From the NCBI GenBank assembly GCA_036936605.1, contig JAUPFV010000005.1, positions 155,187,195-155,251,194 on the forward strand: a stretch of DNA of 64,000 nucleotides, read 5' to 3'. Below, in pieces: positions 44,850 to 56,186 of this stretch (position 1 is its first letter; the number at the start of each line of letters is the position of its first letter). The position numbers and the translations under genes are program-made. The notes beneath the pieces are model-generated. The model saw only the letters and a program-made list of their open reading frames with translations, was not told where the DNA came from and made no database searches. Source of the stretch: Limnanthes douglasii subsp. nivea. Lineage: Eukaryota > Streptophyta > Magnoliopsida > Brassicales > Limnanthaceae.

Positions 44850-46960
44850 GTGGCGGAATATTTACAAACAGGACTCATGACCGGTTGACCTTCAAGTTTG
44901 GTCCCCATTTCTTCTTCCCCTTTGAAGTTGGATAAAAAATAGGTTCAAACTCTATGGACACCCAATATGGAATTTAACCTCAAACTCTATGAACCTTGGC
45001 TCAAATGTCATAAATTTTCTGATCATAAAAGATGGGGTTTTGAAGTTAAACCCGTCTACACTCAAGCATGGTTTTTTCCATGTGTCGTCTTGCTTATGAT
45101 AGGTTGGGAATTTTTGCCCCAGGTTCCTCAATAATTTATTGCAGCATGGCCTATGTATTGTTTAAGCCAACCAGAAAAGTGAGCGGTCTATGAAATGATG
45201 GGTGGCGCAGGTTCACCAGAAGGTAATAATATAAATAAGGTACCTTATTAATTAATGTTGTATGCCAAGCCACTGCGTTAGCAATAATCCAAAGAGTAAT
45301 CGCAAAGGTAAGTTTAAAATAATGGTTCATGAAAGATGGACGACCTAGTGTAGGTTTTGAAAATCTACCATGAAGGCAGAAGTTCTCCTTCTAGACTTGA
45401 GGCTCCCAATCAGATCGTAGAACCATGAAACACATCAGAATTAATATTCCTTTTCTTCTCTTCAACCTTTTATGTTTTCTTCTTCATCTCTTCTGAAAGA
45501 GATTCTTTTAGCGAGTCATCGCAACCACTCTGGAAACAATGGTCTGCCTCGATCCATCAAAGGACTCTGAACAAATTTCGTGCTTTATTTTCTTTCGAAA
45601 AATATCAATTTTTTTTCTTGGAAAAGTGCTTACTAAGAGCCTTAACTTGTGTTTTTAGTTTAAGGTACTTCTCTGGAACAACCTTAAGCTTTGAGATGTC
45701 AGCTTCCTTAATACCCCACTATATCTCGAGAAGTAACCATCTCTCTAGGATCTAAAACTTTGAACTGGCGAGGTTGTCCACAGTGAAGCACTTATGAAAC
45801 CGCAACCCTAAGTTTTTTCATCTCAGCCGTTCAATTTCAGGAGTTATTCCTTGGTCGAATCGGTTATATCTTGAAACAAACTTATGTATTCTACAAAAGA
45901 GACATAGAAATATAGACGGTAGTTAAACTTGGAAAAGTTGGAAGGAAATTTATCTTATAGTGGTAGGTTAGTTTATAGGATTGGGTTTCTTAAGTTTGCT
46001 GCACCATGAGTTTTTGAGGTAGCTCGTGGTTTTTGAATTAGTAGAATCTTCGGTTTCCCAGTCACCCTAAGCAAAACAAACTCTCATCTTCCACTAATGG
46101 CCAGACTTCACCAGATCAGTCACCAGCTTGAGATCATTCTCACTTTTAATGTAGTAATTGGGGTAGTTATCGTTATTATAGATAGTACATTGAGAAATAA
46201 ATTGTCCCATGGTTAGCGGAATCTCCGACATACTTGAGGAAATTTTGAAGGACATTAAGGTCATTCACGTATTTGAGTTGGCTTGGTTATGACAGATGTC
46301 GAGTATACCAAAGAACTACTTGAGAGTGGGATGGAAAAGAAACAGGAAGCATCAGTCGAATATATTAGCAAATAAGACCAGTTGTCTGACTTTACAAAAT
46401 GAGGGGTCTCACATTTGATTGGAAGCCTCAGTCTAACATTTTCAGAAGTATTCCAATTGTCCCACATTCTTTGGAGATTTTCAGGGAGTAGATATTCATA
46501 TATAACCCTTTCAAAAATTATATAATTATGAGACTGAATGTCAGAAACCACATCTGATTTCTCGACTCGGGGAGGGCTTTTTGGAGGGCTTTTTGGAGGG
46601 CTCGAACCCTTTGCCTCTGAGCGCTTTTCGTCAATTTATATGTTGTAGCATAGATGAGGTTGTTCATGATTTTAATATCATGCATCACGTTGACTAGCCA
46701 TTATTCTTCTTTTATTGCACTCTGAAATAAAAGAAAAAATAATAAATTTTGGGAAGGATCAAGGCTCTAAGTGGGCATAAAATATGAAAGACAGTGTGAG
46801 TCGAGCCATAAACTTTGAAAATGACACTTCAAAGAGAAAGAGTATGACTACGACGGCTCCAATACCTTGAAAGTTTAGTACATTTTGGAGCTCTTGGACC
46901 GACATCTTCAAACCTCACTAGGGGGATCTTAGTATTCCAGTCTCGACGAGCTCACCAAAA
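44850..46960 (-). pseudogene. Probable antisense extra ORF of the third gypsy element
   Basis: On the minus strand several short open stretches have protein-like composition: 46261-46551 (ERVIYEYLLPENLQRMWDNW) and about 46080-46170 (DNYPNYYIKSENDLKLVTDL). Position (after gag, before a polypurine tract and LTR) and strand (opposite to gag) match the antisense ORFs of the other two gypsy elements in the window. I do not recognise a domain, and most of the region is interrupted. Confidence 0.4.
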
Positions 46961-47458
46961 ACATAGGGGCTACTAATACCGAAATTATTTGTTGGGCCTT
47001 AAGCCTAATTTTTAAGCTCGTTTTAGGTTTTATAGTTAAACTTTATTAACAATCTTATAAAGAACTCTTTTGTGTATATGGGTAAATAGAGCTCAAAGGT
47101 TGGTAATGGTCACTATAGTATAATTTATCACCATTTGGAATGATTGGACAATCATAATTTTATTTTAGCATTAATTATTATATTTCTCTCTCTAATAGTT
47201 TTTTCTATCCATATTTATAATCTAACCACTTTTGGTGAACCAAACTGGACTAAATATATAAATTTTGGTTAGGAGGCCACTAATGTTCTTAAACATACCA
47301 CCATATGGGGACGAAAGTATGACCTCTTTAGACGATACTTAAGACTCACTTTTTTGGATCACATGAGAACCTTCTAGGAACCTTAGCAACAAGAGAAATC
47401 AAGCCATGCATGACCGATCCAAAATTGGTAAACCCCAAAGGTTTTGGGTACCACGGTT
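46961..47458 (+). repeat. Polypurine tract and 3' LTR part of third gypsy element
   Basis: acataggggctactaat (46961-46977) resembles the polypurine/LTR junction of the minus-strand gypsy (aaaggggctactaatgag on its coding strand). An LTR probably starts near 46974 and runs into the MULE at 47468, continuing after 48964. No matching 5' LTR is in the window, so its ends cannot be fixed. Confidence 0.45.
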
Positions 47459-47934
47459 AAAAGAAAAGGCCAAAGCTATTTCCTTCATGTTATTTTTTAT
47501 TTCCTCCATCTTTCAAACTTTCAAAAACACTAGTGATTTGCTTTTACCAAATTACCCTTATTTTTATTTCAAATTTATCACTAGATGCCATTTATCTAAT
47601 TAAAAGTTTTATATGAAAAAACAGCATTAACCTAACTTTAATCCAAGATATATGATTCTACCTCTAAAATTAACCCTAAAACAAAGAACTTCAATTTTAT
47701 TGAAGATTAATCATGGAAAATGAAGAAACCCAAACAAAGCCGGAGAACAGCACTCAATAGACAAAAAATGTAATTTAAACTTGTTTTTACGTTTTACAAC
47801 TTCGTAGCTTGAAAATACCTATTTCGAAACTTATTTTTTTCAGCTAAACCCGTTTTTACAATTCTGAAGAAAAAAAAAAACAACTATTTCCGAACCGGGA
47901 ATTAGGAATCAGGTGTAATTTCTTTAAAAAAATG

Positions 47935-47973
47935 TGCATCTGATTCCGAGAGGGCCACTCGGAATCAGTTGCA
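47935..47973. repeat. Palindrome 1 (GATTCCGAG core)
   Basis: Arms tgcatctgattccgag and ctcggaatcagttgca with a 7-base centre (agggcca) and one arm mismatch. Confidence 0.8.
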
Positions 47974-47989
47974 ATTTTAAAAAAAAATG

Positions 47990-48028
47990 TGCAACTCATT
48001 CTGAGAATGCCACTCGGAATCAGTTGCA
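47990..48028. repeat. Palindrome 2 (GATTCCGAG core)
   Basis: Arms tgcaactcattctgag and ctcggaatcagttgca with two mismatches and centre aatgcca. Confidence 0.8.
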
Positions 48029-48064
48029 AACCCTCTGTCTTGTTATATTATGTGATAATTTGTT

Positions 48065-48125
48065 CACTGGGACATTGCACTTGATTCCGAGTGGCCCTCT
48101 CGGAATCAAGTGTAAAACACCAGTG
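48065..48125. repeat. Palindrome 3 (GATTCCGAG core)
   Basis: Inner arms cacttgattccgag and ctcggaatcaagtg pair perfectly. Outer parts cactggg and ccagtg extend the hairpin imperfectly. Confidence 0.8.
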
Positions 48126-48412
48126 TAAGAAAATCATGGTGCTCGCTATTAAATATAATCAACCTATTGCCGTCTTCAATTCTGTGATAAATAAGATACG
48201 AAAAAAGTAGGCAACATAATTTATTTGTATACATGTCTACACCTAAACATGTTTGCTACCAAGTGTTAACGATCTTTTAGCATTTACCGTATTCAATAGT
48301 TCAACCAAAGGTGCACTTACGGAGGCGTAGTACAGACTTCTAATCCCTGTTTTATAACCACCTAAAAGGTTCTTCTTTTTTCTACCATCCATCTACAATA
48401 TCAATCACACAC

Positions 48413-48506
48413 ACTGTTCTGAATTTTTTTTTGCCCACTGAGCATGTGATTCTGAGTGCCCTACTCGGAATCACATGCTCAGTGGGCAAAAAAAAATCAG
48501 AACAGT
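48413..48506. repeat. Palindrome 4, 94 bp, near perfect
   Basis: Arms of about 45 bases run from actgttctga through a T9 run and gcccactgagcatgtgattc to a short centre near 48458-48462. One bulge and one G-T type mismatch break the pairing. The core again holds GATTC.GAG..CTCGGAATC. A transcript would form a long stable hairpin. Confidence 0.85.
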
Positions 48507-48964
48507 AGGATATCCCAAGGCGAACCCAAGATCAAACCCTAATCGATTCTAACAATGAAATCAAACTCCAAATGAAACCCTAATCGAATCTAACATAGAA
48601 ATCTAACTTCAAACCCTAATCGAAATCGAACAACAAAATCTAACTACAAACTCTAAATTTGATAATGGGGAAGAACCTAGAATTTCTTTCTCCAAGCTTT
48701 CTCTATCTTCGAATCAGCTGTTGTAAGGTAGTGATAAGTGAAAAATGGGTTTTCTTCTTTGTAAGGTAGTTCTGTAGGGTGAAGAATGGGTTTTGTTGTA
48801 CTAAATTAGATGGGTTTGTTAGGGTAATAGTTTTGTGAAGAAAAAATGGGTAAAAGGGAAATTTTGTAACTTCCTTTATGGAGGAAATAACATCATGGAG
48901 GATTTTTCAAATGATGGAGGAAATAAAAAATAACATGGAGGAAATAGCTTTGGCCAAAAGAAAA

Positions 48965-49187
48965 ATGAAGAGCGGTTCATCGCCAACGACTAGCCTACCA
49001 TATTTTTTAGATATGCGTTTGAGGTCGCGACATAAGTGTGTGGGGATTTTGGTGATGGCTCACTAATAGATGTTGGTTTTTTTATCATTCTGGTGATTTG
49101 AATTAGAAAAATCATGATGGTAGGTTATACAAATGATCTTAACAATTTTATTTTGTTTGAAAATTCAACCATATAAGTTAAACATAC
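48965..49187. other. Flank of MULE, no gene
   Basis: Probably the rest of the third gypsy LTR and adjoining AT-rich DNA. Nothing coding is supported. Confidence 0.4.
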
Positions 49188-49388
49188 GAGTTCTTTGAAA
49201 AATCAATCATGAGAGTTCTTTGAAAAATCAATCATGAGAGTTCTTTGAAAAATCAATCATGAGAATTCTTTGAAACATCAATCATGAGGGTTCTTTGAAA
49301 AATTAAACATGCGAGTTCTTTGAAAAATTAAACATGTGAATTCTTTGAAATAACCAATCATGAGAGTTCTTAGAAGAAACAATCATGC
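49188..49388. repeat. 25-bp minisatellite, eight copies
   Basis: Unit gagttctttgaaaaatcaat + catga. The first three copies (49188-49262) are identical, later ones carry substitutions, and copy seven is 26 bp. Confidence 0.9.
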
Positions 49389-49984
49389 GAGTTTTTTTAA
49401 CAATAAAAAAAGTACCATTAATTGATATACTTTTGTTTGTCATAAAAGAACAAATACAATGGTACTTTCGGATATTTTTTTCCAAACAACGGATTGAAAC
49501 ATACAGACTTTTTAAAATAAAAATAAAAATGAAAAATTAAGAATGAGAAATTTGGTTCAAAAAGAAACAAAAGGTTACTTTGGTTTTCGGTCTGGTGGAG
49601 GTAGTTGTTCATACTATGCAATTTGTAGGTATTAAATGGTAATGAGATAGTTTAGTAAGTTTTATGGGTATTTTTTTCTTTAAAAAACACTACTGATTTT
49701 TTAACAGATTTCAAATTAGATCATCCTAATCGGATTAAACAATATCAAAATATTAAACCACGTGGAATTGACTTTTTATGGGATAACTACATGTATCTAC
49801 ATCTAATGCCAAGTGTCTCTCCTATATAAATTTTATAATCTCTAAATCAAATATATTATTTGTTGTTTGAGAACCTTTTGGTTTAATCGCTTATCTTTTA
49901 ATTTGTTCACTTTTTTGTTTTATTATTTGATTTTTTGTTTTACTATTTGATTTTTTAAACTAGCAAACTAATTGTAAAACTTTT
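49389..49984. other. AT-rich spacer, no gene
   Basis: Short minus-strand frames (49303-49621) are low in complexity and not recognised. T-rich words such as ttgttttattatttgatttt recur near 49910-49960. Confidence 0.4.
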
Positions 49985-50916
49985 GGTGAAGGCAGGCTTA
50001 ACATGAGAAACCTTGATGACATACAAAAGGTTTACTTATGGAAGCTTTGGATCAGATTTAGAACAGCTCTCTTAGGGCCAACTTTCTTCATAGTATTTAT
50101 TGTAACAGTAGTCATTCGTTTCAGTTAAACTACTCTAAGTGTGGATCTTCTACCTAGAACAGACTTTCTAAGATTAAAATTTTTGTTGAAAGACATATCA
50201 AGTGGAACATGAGGAAACATGGATTTTTGGCTAGATAATTGGTTTGACAAGAATCCCTTAATTCAATTTAAAGATAACATGAACAATAGCTGGTTTAAGG
50301 GAGCCAAAGTTAACAGATTCTGACTCAAAAATGAGTGGAACCTGAATATGATAACTCATCTTCTTTCTCCTAACAATATAAATCTCATTTCTAACTTAAC
50401 AATTACTGGCCAAGTGAAGGACTTTATTATCTGGACACTTTCTAAAGGAGGCAGCTTCAACTCAAAAAATACTCTTCATAGCATTAGACACATATTTAAC
50501 ATGGCATCCCTATCACCAAGATTTGGAACCAATTACTCATAGAAAATGTCCATTCTTACACTAAAGACTTATTCACAAGTTTCTCTCTATAGACTCCATT
50601 ATGCAAGCTAAACACATTCTTTTAGTTTCAAAATGTTAGTTTTGTAGAAACTTAGAAACTACTGATCATTTATTTGTTTCTTATTGTTTTGTTTGGAGTT
50701 TATGGTCTACTTTTGAAGACATATTCGAGATAAAAATAAGTAAATTCATGTCCCCAATTTTATATCCTAAGGTGCTGGTTCTGGTCATCCTCTAGCAAGG
50801 TCCATATTAAAACTATTTTGCCAGTTATCATTAATATGGTTATTTGGCAAACTAGAAACAGAGCTAAGATTGAAGAGAGTTCTTTCTATCCTACTATATC
50901 TATAAATTACATTAAC
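49985..50916 (+). pseudogene. L1-type LINE, 3' part, segment 1 (zinc-binding RT region)
   Basis: Plus-strand frames read GLNMRNLDDIQKVYLWKLW and then, after a stop, NMDFWLDNWFDKNPLI, the 'fW.D.W....pL' phrase that follows RT in plant LINEs. 50348-50542 is open (HLLSPNNINLISNLTITGQ, then DFIIWTLSKGGSFNSK). About 50625-50690 gives the zinc-binding pattern C.FC....ETTDHLFVSYCF. The segment stops at the MULE target site 50907-50916. Many stops make it a pseudogene. ORF1 and the RT catalytic core are absent, consistent with 5' truncation. Confidence 0.8.
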
Positions 50917-51364
50917 GGGTAAAAAACACCACTGGTCCCTCATCTTTTCCACTTGTAACAAGTTAGTCATTTTCCTTTGTTGGTGTAATAAACTGGTCAC
51001 TTGTGTTTCAAAAAGTGGAACAAAGTAGTCCTTATTGACCTCAGCCCATATTTTCTATCGTAAATACCATTTGACCAGCCACATCAGCGTCTCACGTGGA
51101 TCGTTGATGTGGCAATAATAAAAATAGTAAAATTATGTTTTACTTTTACCTTAATCTATTAACCTATATTTTAACCTTAATCAAGCACAAACAACTCTAA
51201 CCCGGCCCAAACAACAAAAAGACCCGACTTTTATGACTCAATACCCACCAGTCCTAATTTCTAACCCGAAATCAAATACTCATTTCAATTAAGAAGTCCA
51301 CACCTGCTCAACAATCTTATAAACGGTTTCAACCCGAAATCAAATACTCACTTCTTCTGTGACC

Positions 51365-51910
51365 ATGCAGTCCACACAGTTTAGCAGAACGGATAGAGAA
51401 GGCCGCGGAGATGCTAGTGCATGGACTGATACCCCTTCAGACAGAGCCGATACACAGGTGCCATCCTGAGTGTCGAATATTGGTTTAATTTCCAAGTAAA
51501 TATTCAAAGATATTGTTTCTGTTTTGTGAAGTTACTTACAGGAATACAATGAAGCTGCAGCACTTGCTTCAAATGAAGACCAAAAACTACAAAGGAGCGT
51601 TGATGCAGAGTTGGTAGATAAATACAACAAGGAGGAACAATCAAAATCTTTGGTAGAAAAACATCGTGAAGAATCTTCAGGTCGTGCAAAAAAAAGTCAA
51701 AACAGCAGTCAGGTGAGAAAGAAACAGAGTGGACCGGCCAGCACCCGTGGAAACCTTGGGATCGCGAGAAGGACCTCACTGCTGGAAGACAATCGGTCAA
51801 GCTCGACACAGATAATATGGCTCAAAACTTGTCATCCCGATTTTCTTCTGGAAACTTCCAGAGAAGCTTTCTTTAGATCCGTGGTTAATGAAACAACTAT
51901 TGGGTTTTAG
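51365..51910 (+). pseudogene. Gene fragment carried by the MULE (Pack-MULE type capture)
   Basis: Exon 1 is 51365-51457, 31 codons from an ATG (MQSTQFSRTDREGRGD, then SAWTDTPSDRADTQ), ending at a CAG/GTGCCA donor. The intron is 51458-51541 with acceptor TTACTTACAG. Exon 2 starts at 51542 in the same phase (EYNEAAALASNEDQKLQRSV) and stays open to the stop at 51910. A donor-like CAG/GTGAGA also lies at 51711. The exon-intron form, normal codon look and position inside MULE ends suggest that it was captured from a host gene. I recognise the 'WTDTP.dR...EYNEAA.LA' style as plant protein sequence but cannot name the source. Confidence 0.55.
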
Positions 51911-51977
51911 GTATGATTATTATCATTTAATAGTGAGTAACTTATTTTATATAAGGATAGAATCAATGTTGAGACCG

Positions 51978-52020
51978 ATGGTTTGTAAGGTGACGTCTTT
52001 AAAACACATCAAGAGTACGC
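51978..52020 (-). repeat. Truncated 3' LTR of copia element (43 bp)
   Basis: Identical to 56514-56556 (atggtttgtaaggtgacgtc ... gagtacgc). The left neighbour is unrelated MULE DNA, so a deletion removed about 330 bp of LTR. Confidence 0.7.
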
Positions 52021-52061
52021 TTGTCCCCCCCTAATCTCAACATGTTTTTCAAACCTCGACT

Positions 52062-55000
52062 TCAGCTTCCTGAGCTCGCAGTAAGATCCTCAACCCCTAT
52101 TGCCTTCCTCATTTCTTCAAATTTAACCTTCCCCAATGCCTTAGTTAAGATGTCTGTCCTCTGTTCTTGAGTCACCACGTGCTTAATGATCAACTCACCC
52201 CTTTTAATACACTCTCGAATAAAATGAAACCGTACGTCGATATGTTTGCTCCTCCCGTGTAGTACCGGATTCTTCGTTAACTCGATGGCTGACCTGTTAT
52301 CTATGTGGAGTATCATTGGTCCAACCGATTGTCCCGAGATTTCCTTTAGTAGTCCACGAAGCCATATGCTCTGACAAGCTGCTGTCGTGGCGGCCATGTA
52401 TTCCGCCTCGCACGAAGATAGAGCAACCACTTTCTGTTTCTGCGATGTCTAAGATATTAAGCTCCTGTTAAGGTAGAAACACATGCCCCCAGTACTTCTC
52501 CTGTCGATAACATCTCCAGCAAGATCACTATCTGTAAACCCATACAACATCCTACTACTCTTCTCGTTTGCATAAACCAGCCCATACTCAATTGTCCCTC
52601 GAATGTACCTCAAGATATGTTTCACAGCTTGTTGGTGCTTCACTGTGGGTTTCTCCATGAATCTGCTCACCACTCCCACAGCGTATGAAATATCTGGACG
52701 AGTGTGAGTTAGATATCGCAGACTTCCAACGATACATCTGTACTCAGTGGCATCAACAATTACTCCTTCTTCATCTCTGTCCAACTGTAACTTATGCTCC
52801 ATAGGAAATTTGGACGCGTTACAATTCATCATTCCAGATTTTTCCAGTAACTTCTTGGCATATGATGACTGCTTCAGTGTAGTACGCATCTCTCCTTGGT
52901 TTACTTCTATTCCAAAATAAAACGACAATAAACCCAGATCACTCATCTCAAACCGTTTGCTCATTTGCTGCTTGAATGCTTCGATTTCCTGCTTGTCTGA
53001 ACCTGTCACCAATAAATCGTCAACATACACACCCACTATGAGTATATTCCCTTCTTTGTACTTCATGTACACCGCTTGCTCGTGTAAGCATCTGTCAATT
53101 CCCAACTCTTTCAAGCATCTGTCTAGCTTCGCATTCCACGCTCTAGGAGCTTGACGCAGCCCGTACAAAGCCTTCACCAGTCTATACACCATCTGTTCCT
53201 GTCCTTTCTTGACGAACCCCTCAGGTTGGATGACATAAACTTCTTCAATGAGATCTCCGTTTAAAAACGCTGATTTTACATCAAGATAATAAACTTCCCA
53301 ACCTTCTTTCGTTGAAAGTGCTAGCAAGAGTCGAACCGTGTCAAGTCGTGCTACGGGAGCGAAAACTTCATCATAATCTATTCCTTTCCTTTGAACGTAT
53401 CCCTTTGCGACGAGTCGTGCCTTATGTTTCACCACATTCCCATCTGGGTCCTTTTTTAACTTATATACCCACTTCAAACCTATTGGTTTATGCCCAGGTG
53501 GTAAACTTGTGAGTACCCAGGTTTCGTTCTTCTCTATTGTCTCGAACTCCGTCTTCATAGCATCTTGCCAATCCTTCTCTTTTATGGCTTCGAAATATGA
53601 TGTTGGTTCCTCAGCCTTTAATAACATCAGCTCATCAATCAGCTCAATGACCTCAGTGTCATTATAAATATCTGCCAAAGGCCTGAACCTCTTAGGTTCA
53701 CTGCTCGTGGTAGATGAAGTTCCAACAGTTTCAGCTGTTTTGGTCGTCGTAGTTTGTTGTGACGATGCCGATGACTGTGAAGTCATGGATTGCAGAGGAG
53801 TTGTGGGTTCATAATCTGCATCCACACTATCCTTAGTTTCCGTGTTCTCGGTTACATCAACATAGCTCCCAGGGAAAGTTACTTCACCACCTGTTTCTTG
53901 TTCCCATGACCAGAAGGCTTCCTCTTGAAATACCACGTCCCTACTGACGTGTACAGTCCCTGTTTGTGGGTCAAATAAGCGACTCCCTTTTGTTCCCGGC
54001 TCCTTACCGAGATACACCACCCTCTTACTACGATCATCCAGTTTCTTGACATGTATCGAAGGTATCTTCATAAATGCAATACACCCAAACACTCTTAAGT
54101 GTGTCAGGTCCGGCTTAGTCCCACTCCATGCTTCATATGGTGTTCTTCCGTTTAAACTTCGAGTTGGTAGTCGATTGAGAACATAGATCGAATGACGCAC
54201 CGCTTCACCCCAGAGATACGCAGGTAGGTTTGCTCCCCTTAGAAAACTTCTTGCCATAGCAGCCACAGTCATATTCCTTCGTTCCACCACCCCGTTTTGC
54301 TGCGGAGTGTATGGTGCTGTGTAATGCCTAAAAATACCAGCCTTCTCACAATACAAGGTGAATTCCTTGGAACAAAATTCACCGCCTCTATCTGTCCTCA
54401 AGATCTTTATGTTTTTCTCGCTCCCCTTTTCAACTAAAGCTCTAAAAATTTTAAACATCTCGAAAGCATTACTTTTCTCCTTTAACATGTAGACCCACAT
54501 TTTCTTACTGAAATCATCAACAAATAGAAGGAAATAACGATTACCTTCAGTTGTCGTTGGTGTGATAGGGCCACAAATATCAGCATGAATTATCTCGAGT
54601 GCTTTCCTCGACACAGAGCTAGTTTGATGTGGGAAGGATTTTCTGGATTGCTTCGTCATTAAACAACCTTCGCACCTTTTAAGTGGTTGAGTCATGCTTG
54701 GAATCCCGTATGGCATCTTCTCTCGCGACATTAATTCCAAAGCTTGGAAATTTACGTGCCCAAGACGAGCATGCCACAACCAAGTATCTTCTTCGGCCTT
54801 GTTAAACAAACATGTTGCTCTACTTTCTTCAAGACTGATCTTATATAGTCGATTCTCTGTCCTTTTCACCTTCATCAATAGTCTTCCACTCGCCTCGTGA
54901 ATCCACAAATAATCCCCATCAAGTACGACTTTATTCTCTGCCTCAGAAAGTTGTCCCGAGCTTATAATATTATTATAGAGATTTGGGATATAGTATACCT

Positions 55001-56150
55001 CTTCAAGCATCCTTTCTTCACCATTCTTGCACTGGAACGCCACTGTTCCCTTTCCCTTGATACACACGGTCGATCCATCGCCAAACTTCACTTTCCATGA
55101 GACACGCTCATCCAAGCTTTTGAATTTTCCACGTTGCCCAGTCATGTGATTGCTGGCGCCGTTATCCAAGTACCACACCTGTGACTCCTTTTGTTCACCT
55201 GCGTTTGTTTGTAGCTTTGGAACCACTCCATCCTCCTTCAGAAGCATAGATTCGATATCCATTTGTCCGACCTCAACAACCAACAAGGCTGGCTCATCTT
55301 CTTGGATTTTCGAGAAATTTGCTTCTCTCGTCATGTATTTCTCCTTCCTTGGTTTACGACAGTCCGCAGCAAAGTGTCCCAGTGCTTGACAGTTAAAGCA
55401 CCTCACTCTACTTCTGTCTCGTACTCCACGAGTACTTCCTCCACCTCGAGTCCCTTCTCTATTGGTTTTCCTTAACCATTCTTCTCGAGTCAACAAAAGC
55501 TGCCCCTCACCGCTTTCTTTCTTCCTCCACTCATCTTCTGTCAACAGCAATTGTCCCTGGTGTTTCTCCGTTGTCCCTCGCAATCTTTCCTCGTGGGCTT
55601 TCAAAGAACCAACGACTTCTTCTACCGACATCTCTTCCAGATCTCTGAATTGCTCAATAGCAGATGCAATCTGTAAGAATTTTGTGGGAACCGCTCTGAG
55701 AAGTTTCTTAACCACATATGTCTCTTCCACTTTCTCTCCCAACACTCGAATATTGGTAACCAGGCTGTTCAGCTTCAGATAGAATTCGTCTAATGGCTCA
55801 TCGTCTTTCATGCTTAGAGCTTCGAATTCGCTCTTGAGGGTCTGGGCTCTAGCTGCTTTTACCTTGTCTGCTCCCAGGTACATGGTTTTGACAGCCTTCC
55901 ACGCATCCTTGGCCGTCTTCTTTTCTGCAAGTGACATCAGGACATCTTCTGGAACTCCCTGGTAAATAACAGCGAGTGCCTTTTTGTCGACCTTGTCTTC
56001 CACAGGAGCATTAGGGTCCTTGGGTTCGATTGCCTCCCACACTCCGTGGGCTTGCATGAATACCGTCATTTTGAGAGCCCATGCAGTGTAGTTGGTTTTG
56101 CTCAACATCGGGTAGCTGAGACCAAAGGAGCTTTTGCTTGTCGTCTCCAT
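52062..56150 (-). pseudogene. copia Gag-Pol polyprotein with one premature stop
   Basis: The ATG at 56150 opens 1233 codons to a TAG at 52449-52451, and the same frame goes on to 52062. In order: gag (LSKTNYTAWALKMTVFM; KAARAQTLKSEFEALSM), zinc knuckle RCFNCQALGHFAADC, protease YLDNGASNHMTG, pre-integrase zinc region (H.. WHARLGHVNFQAL .. CEGCLMTKQ), integrase (IHADICGPITP, LRTDRGGEF, PQQNGVVERRN for D, D, E), RT (AFLNGDLIEEVYV, YVDDLLVTG) and RNase H (SSCEAEYMAATTAACQSIW, then HIDNRSAIELTKNP). The stop replaces the Trp expected in the RNase H phrase 'SW.S.KQ'. All else is open, so the copy is young. The stop leaves RNase H incomplete, so this copy is unlikely to move on its own. Confidence 0.93.
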
Positions 56151-56174
56151 CTGAAGTTATGAACACCTCCTGAA

Positions 56175-56186
56175 GCTCTGATACCA
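56175..56186 (-). other. Primer-binding site of copia element (tRNA-iMet)
   Basis: TGGTATCAGAGC on the minus strand, complementary to the 3' part of initiator tRNA-Met as in most copia elements. It lies 24 bases before the gag ATG. Confidence 0.9.

Larger units (their letters stand above)
47468..48955. mobile_element. Non-autonomous MULE, 1488 bp, 9-bp target duplication
   Basis: Terminal inverted repeats of 43 bp (47468-47510 and 48913-48955) start GGCCAAAGCTATTTCC and differ at one base. The perfect 9-bp duplication AAAAGAAAA flanks the element (47459-47467 and 48956-48964), as Mutator elements produce. There is no coding frame above 65 codons with family features. The interior holds four palindromes with a shared core and 'aaaccctaatcgaatcta' repeats (about 48530-48660). 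It sits in the LTR-like DNA of the third gypsy remnant. Confidence 0.9.
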
